A stretch of 35,426 nucleotides of DNA from positions 1 to 35,426 of the forward strand of contig CANFGA010000002.1 of NCBI GenBank assembly GCA_947446335.1, written 5' to 3'. Position numbers and translations under genes: made by a program. The stretch's first letter is position 1; every line of letters starts with the position of its first letter. Below the pieces are notes generated by a model. It saw nothing but the letters and a program-made list of their open reading frames with translations, had not been told where the DNA came from and made no database searches. The DNA comes from Oxalobacteraceae bacterium. Its GTDB lineage: Bacteria > Pseudomonadota > Gammaproteobacteria > Burkholderiales > Burkholderiaceae_D. Shown piece after piece: positions 20,719-28,569 of this stretch.

Positions 20719-22305
20719 ATGGCAAACAGCAAATTCATGACAGCGGCGCAAGCGGCGCAATTGATCCGCGACAACGACACCGTCGGGCTGATGGGCGGTG
20801 GTGGCGGCCTGATGGAAGCGACCTGCATGTTCGAAGCGGTGCAGGCACGCTTTCTGGAGACCGAATCTCCGCGCAAGCTGACGCTGGTGCACGCGCTGGG
20901 CATCGGCGACAAAAAGACCAAGGGAATGAATTGCTTCGCCCACGAAGGCCTGGTCAAGCGCGTGATCGGCGGCCACTGGGTATGGTCGCCCGCGATGCAA
21001 AAACTGGCCCAGGAAGAAAAGATCGAGGCCTACATCCTGCCCGGTGGCGTATCGAGCCAGTTGATGCGCGAAATCGGCGCGGGCCGCCCCGGCCTGTTCA
21101 CCCATGTCGGCCTCGGTACCGTCTGCGACCCGCGCCAGGGCGGCGGCAAGATGAATGCCAGCGCCAGCGACGATCTGGCTGAAGTGATCGAGATGGACGG
21201 GCGCGAATACCTGCGCTACAAACCCTTCCCGATCCATATCGCCATCGTGCGCGCCAGCGCGGCCGATGACGATGGCAACATCAGCTTCGAACACGAAGCG
21301 GCCAATCTCGATGCGCAGTCGCTCGCGCTGGCTGCGCGCAACAGCGGCGGCAAGGTCATCGTCCAAGTGCGCGAGCGCGTGCCCAGCGGTGCGCTGAAGG
21401 CGCGCGAAGTGCGCATTCCATCGGCCTGGGTCGATGCCATCGTGGTCGACCCGCAGCAGCAAACCAGCTACGACATACCGTTCGATCCCGCCTTCAGCGG
21501 CGAACTGACGGGCGCCGAACGCAGGCAAGCCGAAGACGCCGACCACGCGCGCGAACAAGCGGCCGCCAACGACATGTTCAGCGAACGCCAGGCCGTGGCG
21601 CGGCGCGCGGCGGTGGAACTGTTCAATACCGACAAGGCGCGTCCGGTCGTCAATTACGGCGTCGGCGTGCCAGATGCCGTGGCCAGGCTGATTGCGGCGC
21701 GCGGCCAGCAGCACCTGATCTACCAGACCATCGAGCACGGCACTTACGGCGGCACGCTGATGGATGGTGTCCTGTTCGGCTATGCGCGCAATGCGACGGC
21801 GATGCTCGACGCGCCCACCCAGTTCGACTTTTACGCCGGTGGCGGGCTCGATATTGCCTTCCTCGGTTTTGGCCAGTTCGATCAACAGGGTAACGTCAAC
21901 GTCAGCAAGCTCGGCGGCCTCACTGTCGGCCCCGGCGGCTTCATCGACATCGCACAGAATGCACGCAAGGTGATCTTTTGCGGCACGCTCGGGGCCAAGG
22001 GCGTGAAGCTCGAAACAGGCAATGGCCAGATGCGCGTGCTGCGTCAAGGCGAAGTAAGAAAACTGGTCGCACAGGTCGATCAAATCACCTTCAGTGGTCC
22101 GCAAAGCTTGCTACGCGGACAGACCGTGCTGTTCCTGACCGAGCGCGCCAGTTTTCGTCTGACAGCGCGCGGCATCGAACTGTTCGAGATTGCTCCCGGC
22201 ATCGATTTGCAGCGCGATGTACTCGACCAGATGGCCTTCATGCCGCAACTGGCAGAGAAAATCGCGACCATCAGCGCGGATCACTTCCTCGCATCAACAA
22301 CTTAG
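20719..22305 (+). CDS. Acyl-CoA:acetate/3-ketoacid CoA-transferase (fused A and B domains)
   Basis: GLMGGGGGLMEATCMFEAV, catalytic YQTIEHGTYGGTLMDG, FYAGGGLDIAFLGFGQFDQQGNVNVSKLGG. Confidence 0.88.
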   Translation: MANSKFMTAAQAAQLIRDNDTVGLMGGGGGLMEATCMFEAVQARFLETESPRKLTLVHALGIGDKKTKGMNCFAHEGLVKRVIGGHWVWSPAMQKLAQEEKIEAYILPGGVSSQLMREIGAGRPGLFTHVGLGTVCDPRQGGGKMNASASDDLAEVIEMDGREYLRYKPFPIHIAIVRASAADDDGNISFEHEAANLDAQSLALAARNSGGKVIVQVRERVPSGALKAREVRIPSAWVDAIVVDPQQQTSYDIPFDPAFSGELTGAERRQAEDADHAREQAAANDMFSERQAVARRAAVELFNTDKARPVVNYGVGVPDAVARLIAARGQQHLIYQTIEHGTYGGTLMDGVLFGYARNATAMLDAPTQFDFYAGGGLDIAFLGFGQFDQQGNVNVSKLGGLTVGPGGFIDIAQNARKVIFCGTLGAKGVKLETGNGQMRVLRQGEVRKLVAQVDQITFSGPQSLLRGQTVLFLTERASFRLTARGIELFEIAPGIDLQRDVLDQMAFMPQLAEKIATISADHFLASTT

Positions 22306-22326
22306 CCAGATCGATCGATGAAGTTC

Positions 22327-22350
22327 GCACTGGCCGGCTTCGGCCAGTGC
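22327..22350. terminator. Hairpin between convergent genes
   Basis: GCACTGGCCG-GCTT-CGGCCAGTGC perfect 10-bp stem, T-tract 8 nt downstream on +. Confidence 0.6.
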
Positions 22351-22353
22351 AGT

Positions 22354-24096
22354 TCAGCTTTTTTGCAATGGCATCGCCGATGTCGTGCAGCGCGCTACCG
22401 CGTGGCGCGCCGCCAGATAGCCAAAGACCAGCCCGGGGCCCAGCGTGATGCCCGGGGCTGTATAGACGCCCCCCATGATCGAATGCATGTCGTTGCCGAC
22501 CGCATACAAGCCATCGATCGCTCGCTGGTTTGCACCCAACACGCGCGCATCGGCATCGGTCGCAAGACCGGTCGCGGCGCCGATGTCGCCCGGATACAGA
22601 CGTACAGCGTAATAAGGCGCCTGAGTCAATGCGCCCAGATTGGGGTTTTTGCCGCTCCACGCCGGATCGCCGATGTTGCGCTGATAAGCGGTGACGCCAC
22701 GCTGAAAGTCGGGATCGAGGCCGGTTTGCGCATGCGCATTGAAGCGAGCGACGTTGGCCTCCAGCCCTGCAGCATCGATGCCCAGACGGCTGGCCAGTTC
22801 TGCCAGCGTGCGCCCTTGCGTCAGATAACCGTCGGCCAGGAACGGCGCCAACCCTTTGCCGCCCGGACGCACCATGCCGATGCCGTACTTGCGCAGCGCC
22901 TGCGCATCGCAGACCAGATAGGCTGGAATCGCCGCAGCGTTCTTGTTGCGCTGCTGCATGGCCAGCGCAAACAGATGATACGAGGTGCTTTCGTTGACGA
23001 ACCGCCGGCCTGCCTGATCGACGGTCAGCATGCCGGGCTTGGCCCTGTCCATCACGAAATGGGGAAATACGGCAGTGCTGCCATCGGTGCGCGTGCGCAT
23101 CGACACCGGCGCCCAGAACGCATTGGTCAAGGCGCCGCTGCCGTAATGCGCGCCCAGGCCCAGAGCGAGATCGTGCGCAGCGCCGGTGTGGCCGGGCGCC
23201 GCCGGACACCAGTTCTGATCCACGCCCGGCAGCATCGACTTGCGCAAGGACGGATGGCGATTGAAGCCGCCGCTGGCCAGGATCACGCCGCCATGGGCAT
23301 GAACCGTGACTGCTTTTCCATTTTGCGACAAGGTGACCGATTCAATGCCGTGGGCGCCGCTGTCGATGGCGTCGACCGAAGCGTTCAACAGCAGCGCCAC
23401 CTTGGCATGTTTGGACAGCGAATACAACAGGCGCGCAACCAGCGCATTACCCATCACCAGACGCGTGCCGCGCGCATGGCGCAGACGGTCGCATGCATGG
23501 CGCAACAGAATCTGCGCCGAATGCGCGGCCGATGCCAGCGACTTGCCCAGGCCCAGCAGATGGTTGATGTCGGTGCGATCCACCATCATGCCGCCCAACA
23601 CGGTGAATTCGGGTATCGGCGACCGGATCAACTTGAACAGATCGCCCAGCAAGCGCCCGTCGAATGGCAACGGCTCCAGCGCCCTGCCGTTGAGAGTGGA
23701 ACCGCCCAGTTCAGAGATGTAATCCGGATGTTTTGCGCAGGCGCGGTACTTGACATCGGAATGGGCCTCGATCTGCTTGATCGCCGCCGGTCCAGCCTCC
23801 AGAAAAGCCTGGCGCAGCGCTGCCGGCGTGCGCTCGCCGATCGCGTTCGTCAGATAACGCGCCGCCGCTTCCAGCGTATCCGTCGGATTCACCGCTGCGC
23901 CATGATCGGTGCCCGGTATCCAGGTGGTGCCGGCCGACCAGGCCGTGGTGCCACCGACGAATCCGGTACGCTCCACCAGCAGCACGCTCGCGCCATCGAT
24001 CGCAGCGAACAATGCCGCCGCCAGGCCGGCGCCACCGGCGCCGATCACGACAACGTCATAACTTGCCGATGCCGGCAACTGGCTCAAGACATCCAT
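22354..24096 (-). CDS. KstD/fumarate-reductase-like FAD-dependent ring desaturase (paralog 2)
   Basis: VVIGAGGAGLAAALFAA, FVGGTTAWSAGTTWIPGTD; GLYAVGNDMHSIMGGVYTAPGITLGPGLVFGYLAARHA. Confidence 0.87.
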   Translation of the reverse strand: MDVLSQLPASASYDVVVIGAGGAGLAAALFAAIDGASVLLVERTGFVGGTTAWSAGTTWIPGTDHGAAVNPTDTLEAAARYLTNAIGERTPAALRQAFLEAGPAAIKQIEAHSDVKYRACAKHPDYISELGGSTLNGRALEPLPFDGRLLGDLFKLIRSPIPEFTVLGGMMVDRTDINHLLGLGKSLASAAHSAQILLRHACDRLRHARGTRLVMGNALVARLLYSLSKHAKVALLLNASVDAIDSGAHGIESVTLSQNGKAVTVHAHGGVILASGGFNRHPSLRKSMLPGVDQNWCPAAPGHTGAAHDLALGLGAHYGSGALTNAFWAPVSMRTRTDGSTAVFPHFVMDRAKPGMLTVDQAGRRFVNESTSYHLFALAMQQRNKNAAAIPAYLVCDAQALRKYGIGMVRPGGKGLAPFLADGYLTQGRTLAELASRLGIDAAGLEANVARFNAHAQTGLDPDFQRGVTAYQRNIGDPAWSGKNPNLGALTQAPYYAVRLYPGDIGAATGLATDADARVLGANQRAIDGLYAVGNDMHSIMGGVYTAPGITLGPGLVFGYLAARHAVARCTTSAMPLQKS

Positions 24097-24097
24097 C

Positions 24098-24895
24098 TCA
24101 TTCTCCCAGCAAGAAATCGACCATCAGCTCGCGCACGCGGCCAAACATGTGCGCACCGGTCATGCAGTTGCAACCGATTTCGCGCGCGGCGGCGATCAAA
24201 GGCGTGATCGCGGGAGCGGTGATGACACAGGCGACAAACATCGCGGGCGTGATGCGCTCGACATCGAGCGGATACAAGTCGCCCTGCTGCATCCCCACCG
24301 GCGTCGCATTGACCACGATATCGAAGCCGGACGGATCGGCGCTGCCATGCGACAAACTGCCGCGCTCAAGCCCTGCAAGCCGATCGAGCAGCGTTGTGCG
24401 GCGCTGCGCATCGGCATCATGGATCGCCAGCGTACTCACTCCCGCCATCAGCAGTGCATGGGCGATCGCCGAACCAGCGCCGCCAGCGCCCACCAGCAAC
24501 ACTTTCTTGCCTTCGGGCTGGCAGCCGTTGTCGCGCAGCGCGGCGACAAAACCTGAGCCGTCGAACATGTCGCCATGCCAACTGCCATCAAGGTTGCGGC
24601 GCATGACGTTGACGGTATGCAAAAAGGCGGCGCGCTTCGAACTGGTCGCGCACAGATCGAAGCAGGCAAATTTATGCGGCACGGTGACGATCACGCCATC
24701 GAGATTTTTGGCCAGCGATACGCCAGCGAGCCAGGCGGCCAGATCGGCCGGCGCCACATGGGCCGGCATCACGAACGCATTGTGGCCGCGCGCGTGGCAA
24801 TCCTCTGTAACGCCGGCCGGCGACTTCACCTGAGCAATAGGATCGCCCACGATGAAATAAACGCGTGTTGCACCATTCAACAGAAGTTCTGACAT
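24098..24895 (-). CDS. Shikimate/quinate dehydrogenase family protein (AroE paralog 1)
   Basis: VGDPIAQVKSP, VTVPHKFA, MFDGSGFV, VGAGGAGSAIAHALL, VNATPVGM; RBS for the next gene lies in its 3' end. Confidence 0.88.
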   Translation of the reverse strand: MSELLLNGATRVYFIVGDPIAQVKSPAGVTEDCHARGHNAFVMPAHVAPADLAAWLAGVSLAKNLDGVIVTVPHKFACFDLCATSSKRAAFLHTVNVMRRNLDGSWHGDMFDGSGFVAALRDNGCQPEGKKVLLVGAGGAGSAIAHALLMAGVSTLAIHDADAQRRTTLLDRLAGLERGSLSHGSADPSGFDIVVNATPVGMQQGDLYPLDVERITPAMFVACVITAPAITPLIAAAREIGCNCMTGAHMFGRVRELMVDFLLGE

Positions 24896-24945
24896 GATTT
24901 TTACCCGATGGGTTGGCAAGGAAGAATTCGCATTTTATATTTAAG

Positions 24946-24978
24946 TAGAATACAATTCAACTATTGAATTAAATTCCA
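24946..24978. promoter_or_regulatory. Compound IclR-type operator in a divergent promoter
   Basis: TAGAATACAATTCAA-cta-TTGAATTAAATTCCA, 18 bp start-to-start. Confidence 0.55.
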
Positions 24979-25012
24979 TTAAAAATGAAAAGTGATCTGA
25001 CAAGGAGTGACC

Positions 25013-26719
25013 GTGGATAAATTACCGGAACAGATCGATCTGCTCGTGATCGGGTCCGGTGCGGGCGGTCTGTCCACCGCGGTGACCGCCGCCTTGCTGG
25101 GACAAAAAGTGCTGGTCGTTGAAAAAGAGCCGGAGTACGGCGGCACCACCGCCTGGTCCGGTGGTTGGATGTGGATTCCACGCAACCCGTTGGCGATTGC
25201 AGCGGGCATCAGCGAGAGCATCGATGCACCGCTGTGCTACCTGCGCCACGAACTCGGGGCACGCTTCGACGAGGCCATGGCCCGCGCTTTTCTGGAAAAT
25301 GGTCCGCGCATGGTCGAATTTTTCCGCTCCAGATCGGCGCTGCGCTTCATCGACGGCAACAGCATTCCGGACTTTCATGGCGCGGCGCCGGGCGCGGCCA
25401 GCGGTGGACGCTCGATTTGCGCAGCGCCCTTCGACGCGCGACGTCTGGGCCACCACATCGCGCAACTGAAGCCGCCGCTGCCTGAAACCACGCTGTGGGG
25501 CATGGGGATTGCATCGGGCGCCGAACTGAAGCATTTTCTCAATGCATTGCGCAAGCCGGCCTCGTTCTGGCATGTCAGCAAACTGCTGGTCCGATACGGG
25601 CGCGATCTGCTGCTGCACCGGCGTGGCATGCGCCTGGTCAATGGCAATGCGCTGGTGGCGGCACTGGCGGCATCGGCCTTCGAGGCGGGCGTCGAAATTC
25701 GCACCGACAGCCCGGCCAGACGCCTGATCATCGAGCACGATCGCGTCGTCGGCGCCGTGATCGGCAGCGCGCAAGGCGATATCGAGATCCGCGCCAGGCG
25801 CGCCGTGGTGCTCGCCTGTGGCGGGTTTCCCCACGACATGGCGCGCAAGAAGGCACTGTTGCCGCATGCACCGACTGGCCGCGAACACTGGTCCGCCGCA
25901 TCGCGCGGCAACACCGGCGATGGCTTGCGCCTGGGCGAATCTGCTGGCGGCACAGTGACTCGCGATCTGGTGCACGCGGCGGCGCTGGCGCCGGTGTCGC
26001 TGGTGCCAAGGCAAAATGGCAGCGTGGCCCACTTTCCGCACCTGATCGAGCGGGCCAAGCCCGGCTTGATTGCGGTCACTGCTGATGGCATGCGCTTCAC
26101 CAACGAAGCCGATTCTTATCACGACTTCATGCAAGCGCTGCTGCGCGCCGCGCGTCCCGGCGCACCGATTCAAGCCTGGCTGATATGCGACCATGCTTTC
26201 ATTCGCCGCTATGGCTTGGGCGCGGTCAAGCCGGTGCCGATGCCATTGGGCCGCATGCTCGGCAATGGCTACCTGAAACGGGGAAAAACCCTGGATAGCC
26301 TGGCTCGCGCCTGTGCCATTTCGGCTTCCGGACTCGAGAAAACCATTGCAGACTACAACCGACAGGCGATCATCGGGCGCGATGACGACTTCTCGAAAGG
26401 CGAATCTGCATACAACCGCATCCAGGGCGACGCCAGCGCCGGCAACCCCAATGCCTGCATGGCACCGATACTGCGCGGCCCGTTTTACGCCGTACGAGTG
26501 GTCGCCGGCAGCCTGGGCACGTTTGCCGGTCTGCAAGTGAATGCCAGCGCCCAGGTCCAGGATGACGCGGGGCGCACTATCGCCGGCCTGTACGCTGCGG
26601 GCAACGACATGAGCAGCATCATGGGTGGCAACTATCCTGGCGGCGGCATCACGCTGGGGCCGGCCATGACCTTTGGCTTCATCGCCGCCCATCATTGTGC
26701 CGGCATCGATCCATGCTGA
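25013..26719 (+). CDS. KstD/fumarate-reductase-like FAD-dependent ring desaturase (paralog 3); GTG start
   Basis: VIGSGAGGLSTAVTAA, EYGGTTAWSGGWMWIPRNP; GLYAAGNDMSSIMGGNYPGGGITLGPAMTFGFIAAHH; AGGAG RBS. Confidence 0.87.
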   Translation: MDKLPEQIDLLVIGSGAGGLSTAVTAALLGQKVLVVEKEPEYGGTTAWSGGWMWIPRNPLAIAAGISESIDAPLCYLRHELGARFDEAMARAFLENGPRMVEFFRSRSALRFIDGNSIPDFHGAAPGAASGGRSICAAPFDARRLGHHIAQLKPPLPETTLWGMGIASGAELKHFLNALRKPASFWHVSKLLVRYGRDLLLHRRGMRLVNGNALVAALAASAFEAGVEIRTDSPARRLIIEHDRVVGAVIGSAQGDIEIRARRAVVLACGGFPHDMARKKALLPHAPTGREHWSAASRGNTGDGLRLGESAGGTVTRDLVHAAALAPVSLVPRQNGSVAHFPHLIERAKPGLIAVTADGMRFTNEADSYHDFMQALLRAARPGAPIQAWLICDHAFIRRYGLGAVKPVPMPLGRMLGNGYLKRGKTLDSLARACAISASGLEKTIADYNRQAIIGRDDDFSKGESAYNRIQGDASAGNPNACMAPILRGPFYAVRVVAGSLGTFAGLQVNASAQVQDDAGRTIAGLYAAGNDMSSIMGGNYPGGGITLGPAMTFGFIAAHHCAGIDPC

Positions 26720-26784
26720 TCCTGCCGCCACCCCGGGTCGAACGACCTTTTCTCACTTCAACCATCACCATCAAGGAATCCGCC

Positions 26785-27411
26785 ATGTTTTATGAAATGT
26801 CCACCATGACCCTGCCCTTCGGCACAGCCGCTCAAGCAGCCAACGGGGTCCAGCAATATGCGGCCGCGCCCGAAGCCGGCGGCGAACTGCTCGGTTGCTG
26901 GTTTACCGATATCGGCACGCTCAACCAGATGATCGTGCTGCGCGGCTTTGCCACGCTGTCCGACCTGCAGACCGAGCGCGAGCGCACCCAGCAAAGCAAC
27001 AATGCGTTCGGTTGCGGCGCGATCTTCCAGAGTCTGGAACAGCACAGCTACCGCGGTTTTCCATGGATGACGCCGGTGCGCCCGAGCGCAGAATCAGGCA
27101 TCAACGGCCCGGTGTACGAGATCCGCACCTATGGCATCAAGCCTGGCGGGGTGCAAGCGACGATCGATCTGTGGCAAGAATACGTTCCGGCGCGCGAACA
27201 AATTTCTCCGTGCATCGTCGCGATGGTGGCACTGGACGGCGCACTGCGTTTCACCAATATCTGGGCTTATCCAACGCTGGACGCGCGCAGCAAGGCGCGC
27301 CTTGATGCAGTGACGCAAGGAATCTGGCCACCAAAAGGCGGCCCGGCGCACCTGACGACTGCGATGACATCGATCATTGCGATGCCGACGACGGTCTCGC
27401 CGCTGAAGTAG
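26785..27411 (+). CDS. NIPSNAP family protein, apparently two tandem domains
   Basis: FYEMSTMTLPFGTAAQAANGV... and VYEIRTYGIKPGGVQATIDLWQEYVPAREQ...LRFTNIWAYPTLDAR. Confidence 0.83.
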   Translation: MFYEMSTMTLPFGTAAQAANGVQQYAAAPEAGGELLGCWFTDIGTLNQMIVLRGFATLSDLQTERERTQQSNNAFGCGAIFQSLEQHSYRGFPWMTPVRPSAESGINGPVYEIRTYGIKPGGVQATIDLWQEYVPAREQISPCIVAMVALDGALRFTNIWAYPTLDARSKARLDAVTQGIWPPKGGPAHLTTAMTSIIAMPTTVSPLK

Positions 27412-27474
27412 ATTCAGCCTGGTCTGCTGTCACTGCTTACCCCGCCTGTTCTCTTTCATCCATTCAAGGACGGT

Positions 27475-27499
27475 GCCGGCTCTGCGCTGCAGAGCCGGC
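27475..27499. other. 11-bp perfect hairpin in the intercistronic/5' leader
   Basis: GCCGGCTCTGC-GCT-GCAGAGCCGGC, no T-tract, about 20 bp before the next ATG. Confidence 0.6.
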
Positions 27500-27518
27500 G
27501 CTATCCGGCAAGGAATCC

Positions 27519-28358
27519 ATGCGCAGTTACTCACTCGCTTACCTGACGACGAATACACTGACGCCGCCGCAGGCAATCTGCCTCGCGCAGCAACTCGGCT
27601 GCAGCTTTACCGGCCTGCGCCTGCTGCCCAATGCGCCGGGGGCGCCGCACCAATGGCTGATCGGCCAGCCCGAGGTGCTGCGCGAAACGCTGGCCGCGCA
27701 ACGCGATACCGGCGTGGGCGTGTTCGATCTCGAGATCATCCGCATCGCCGCAGGGTTCGACCTGCGCACTTACCTGCCGCTGCTGGAAGCGGGGGCGGCG
27801 CTGAAAGCGAAAGCGGTGCTGGTTGCCGGCGACGACCCCGACAATGCCCGCCTGAGCGAAAACTACGCGCGCCTGTGCCAGGCAATGGCGCCGTTGGGCA
27901 TGACAGCCGATCTGGAATTCATGCCCTGGACCTGCGTGCCGGACGTGCAATCTGCCTTGCGCATTGTCAACGCCGCCGGTTGCCCTGCCAATGCCGGCAT
28001 TCTGGTCGATGCGCTGCATGTGGCGCGCTCAAACACGACGCTGGACGACATCCGGGCGATTCCTCGCCAGTTGCTGCATTACGCCCAAATTTGCGACGCC
28101 CCCACCAGCGCCCAGATCGGCCGCCCGTTCACACAAGAAGAAATGATCCACACCGCGCGCTGCGAACGCCTGCTGCCCGGCGAAGGCGACATCGACCTGC
28201 AAGCCCTGTTCTCGGCCTTGCCGCAAGACTTGCCCATCAGCGTGGAAATACCGCATCAGCTGCGCCTGGCGCAGGCGGGCCAGACCGAGTGGGCGCGCCA
28301 GGCCTTGGCGAGCAGCCGTGCGCTGATCGAGCGCTGCGATGCCCAGTTGCCGGCGTGA
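27519..28358 (+). CDS. Sugar phosphate isomerase/epimerase-like TIM barrel protein
   Basis: AP-endonuclease-2/xylose-isomerase-like metal-site segments DLEFMPW, ILVDALHVARSN, SVEIPHQ. Confidence 0.8.
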   Translation: MRSYSLAYLTTNTLTPPQAICLAQQLGCSFTGLRLLPNAPGAPHQWLIGQPEVLRETLAAQRDTGVGVFDLEIIRIAAGFDLRTYLPLLEAGAALKAKAVLVAGDDPDNARLSENYARLCQAMAPLGMTADLEFMPWTCVPDVQSALRIVNAAGCPANAGILVDALHVARSNTTLDDIRAIPRQLLHYAQICDAPTSAQIGRPFTQEEMIHTARCERLLPGEGDIDLQALFSALPQDLPISVEIPHQLRLAQAGQTEWARQALASSRALIERCDAQLPA

Positions 28359-28406
28359 GCGGCAAACCTGATCCGATCATCAGTACTGCACGGTGAAGCT
28401 GGCGCA

Positions 28407-28443
28407 GACGTGAAAACAGGGCCGATGGCCCTGTTTTCACGTC
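28407..28443. terminator. Bidirectional terminator between convergent genes
   Basis: 17-bp perfect stem GACGTGAAAACAGGGCC-GAT-GGCCCTGTTTTCACGTC with A/T tracts. Confidence 0.85.
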
Positions 28444-28569
28444 GCTGATGTAGCGAATCGATTGCTCGACGATCGCATCATGTTCCGACTTGCTTGCTTT
28501 TTTTCAACTGAGCCAGAATCGATCGGGACAGCCGCAGGCGCGCAGCGCCCCAACCATCCCTTGCATTCA

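Noticed and set aside
20689-22104. 471-aa ORF on - opposite the CoA-transferase
   Set aside because: Antisense shadow ORF with no recognisable motifs.
22318-24207. 629-aa ORF on + opposite flavoprotein paralog 2
   Set aside because: Antisense shadow ORF; no RBS or domain support.
25022-26731. 569-aa ORF on - opposite flavoprotein paralog 3
   Set aside because: Antisense shadow ORF; the + strand has FAD-binding and C-terminal motifs.
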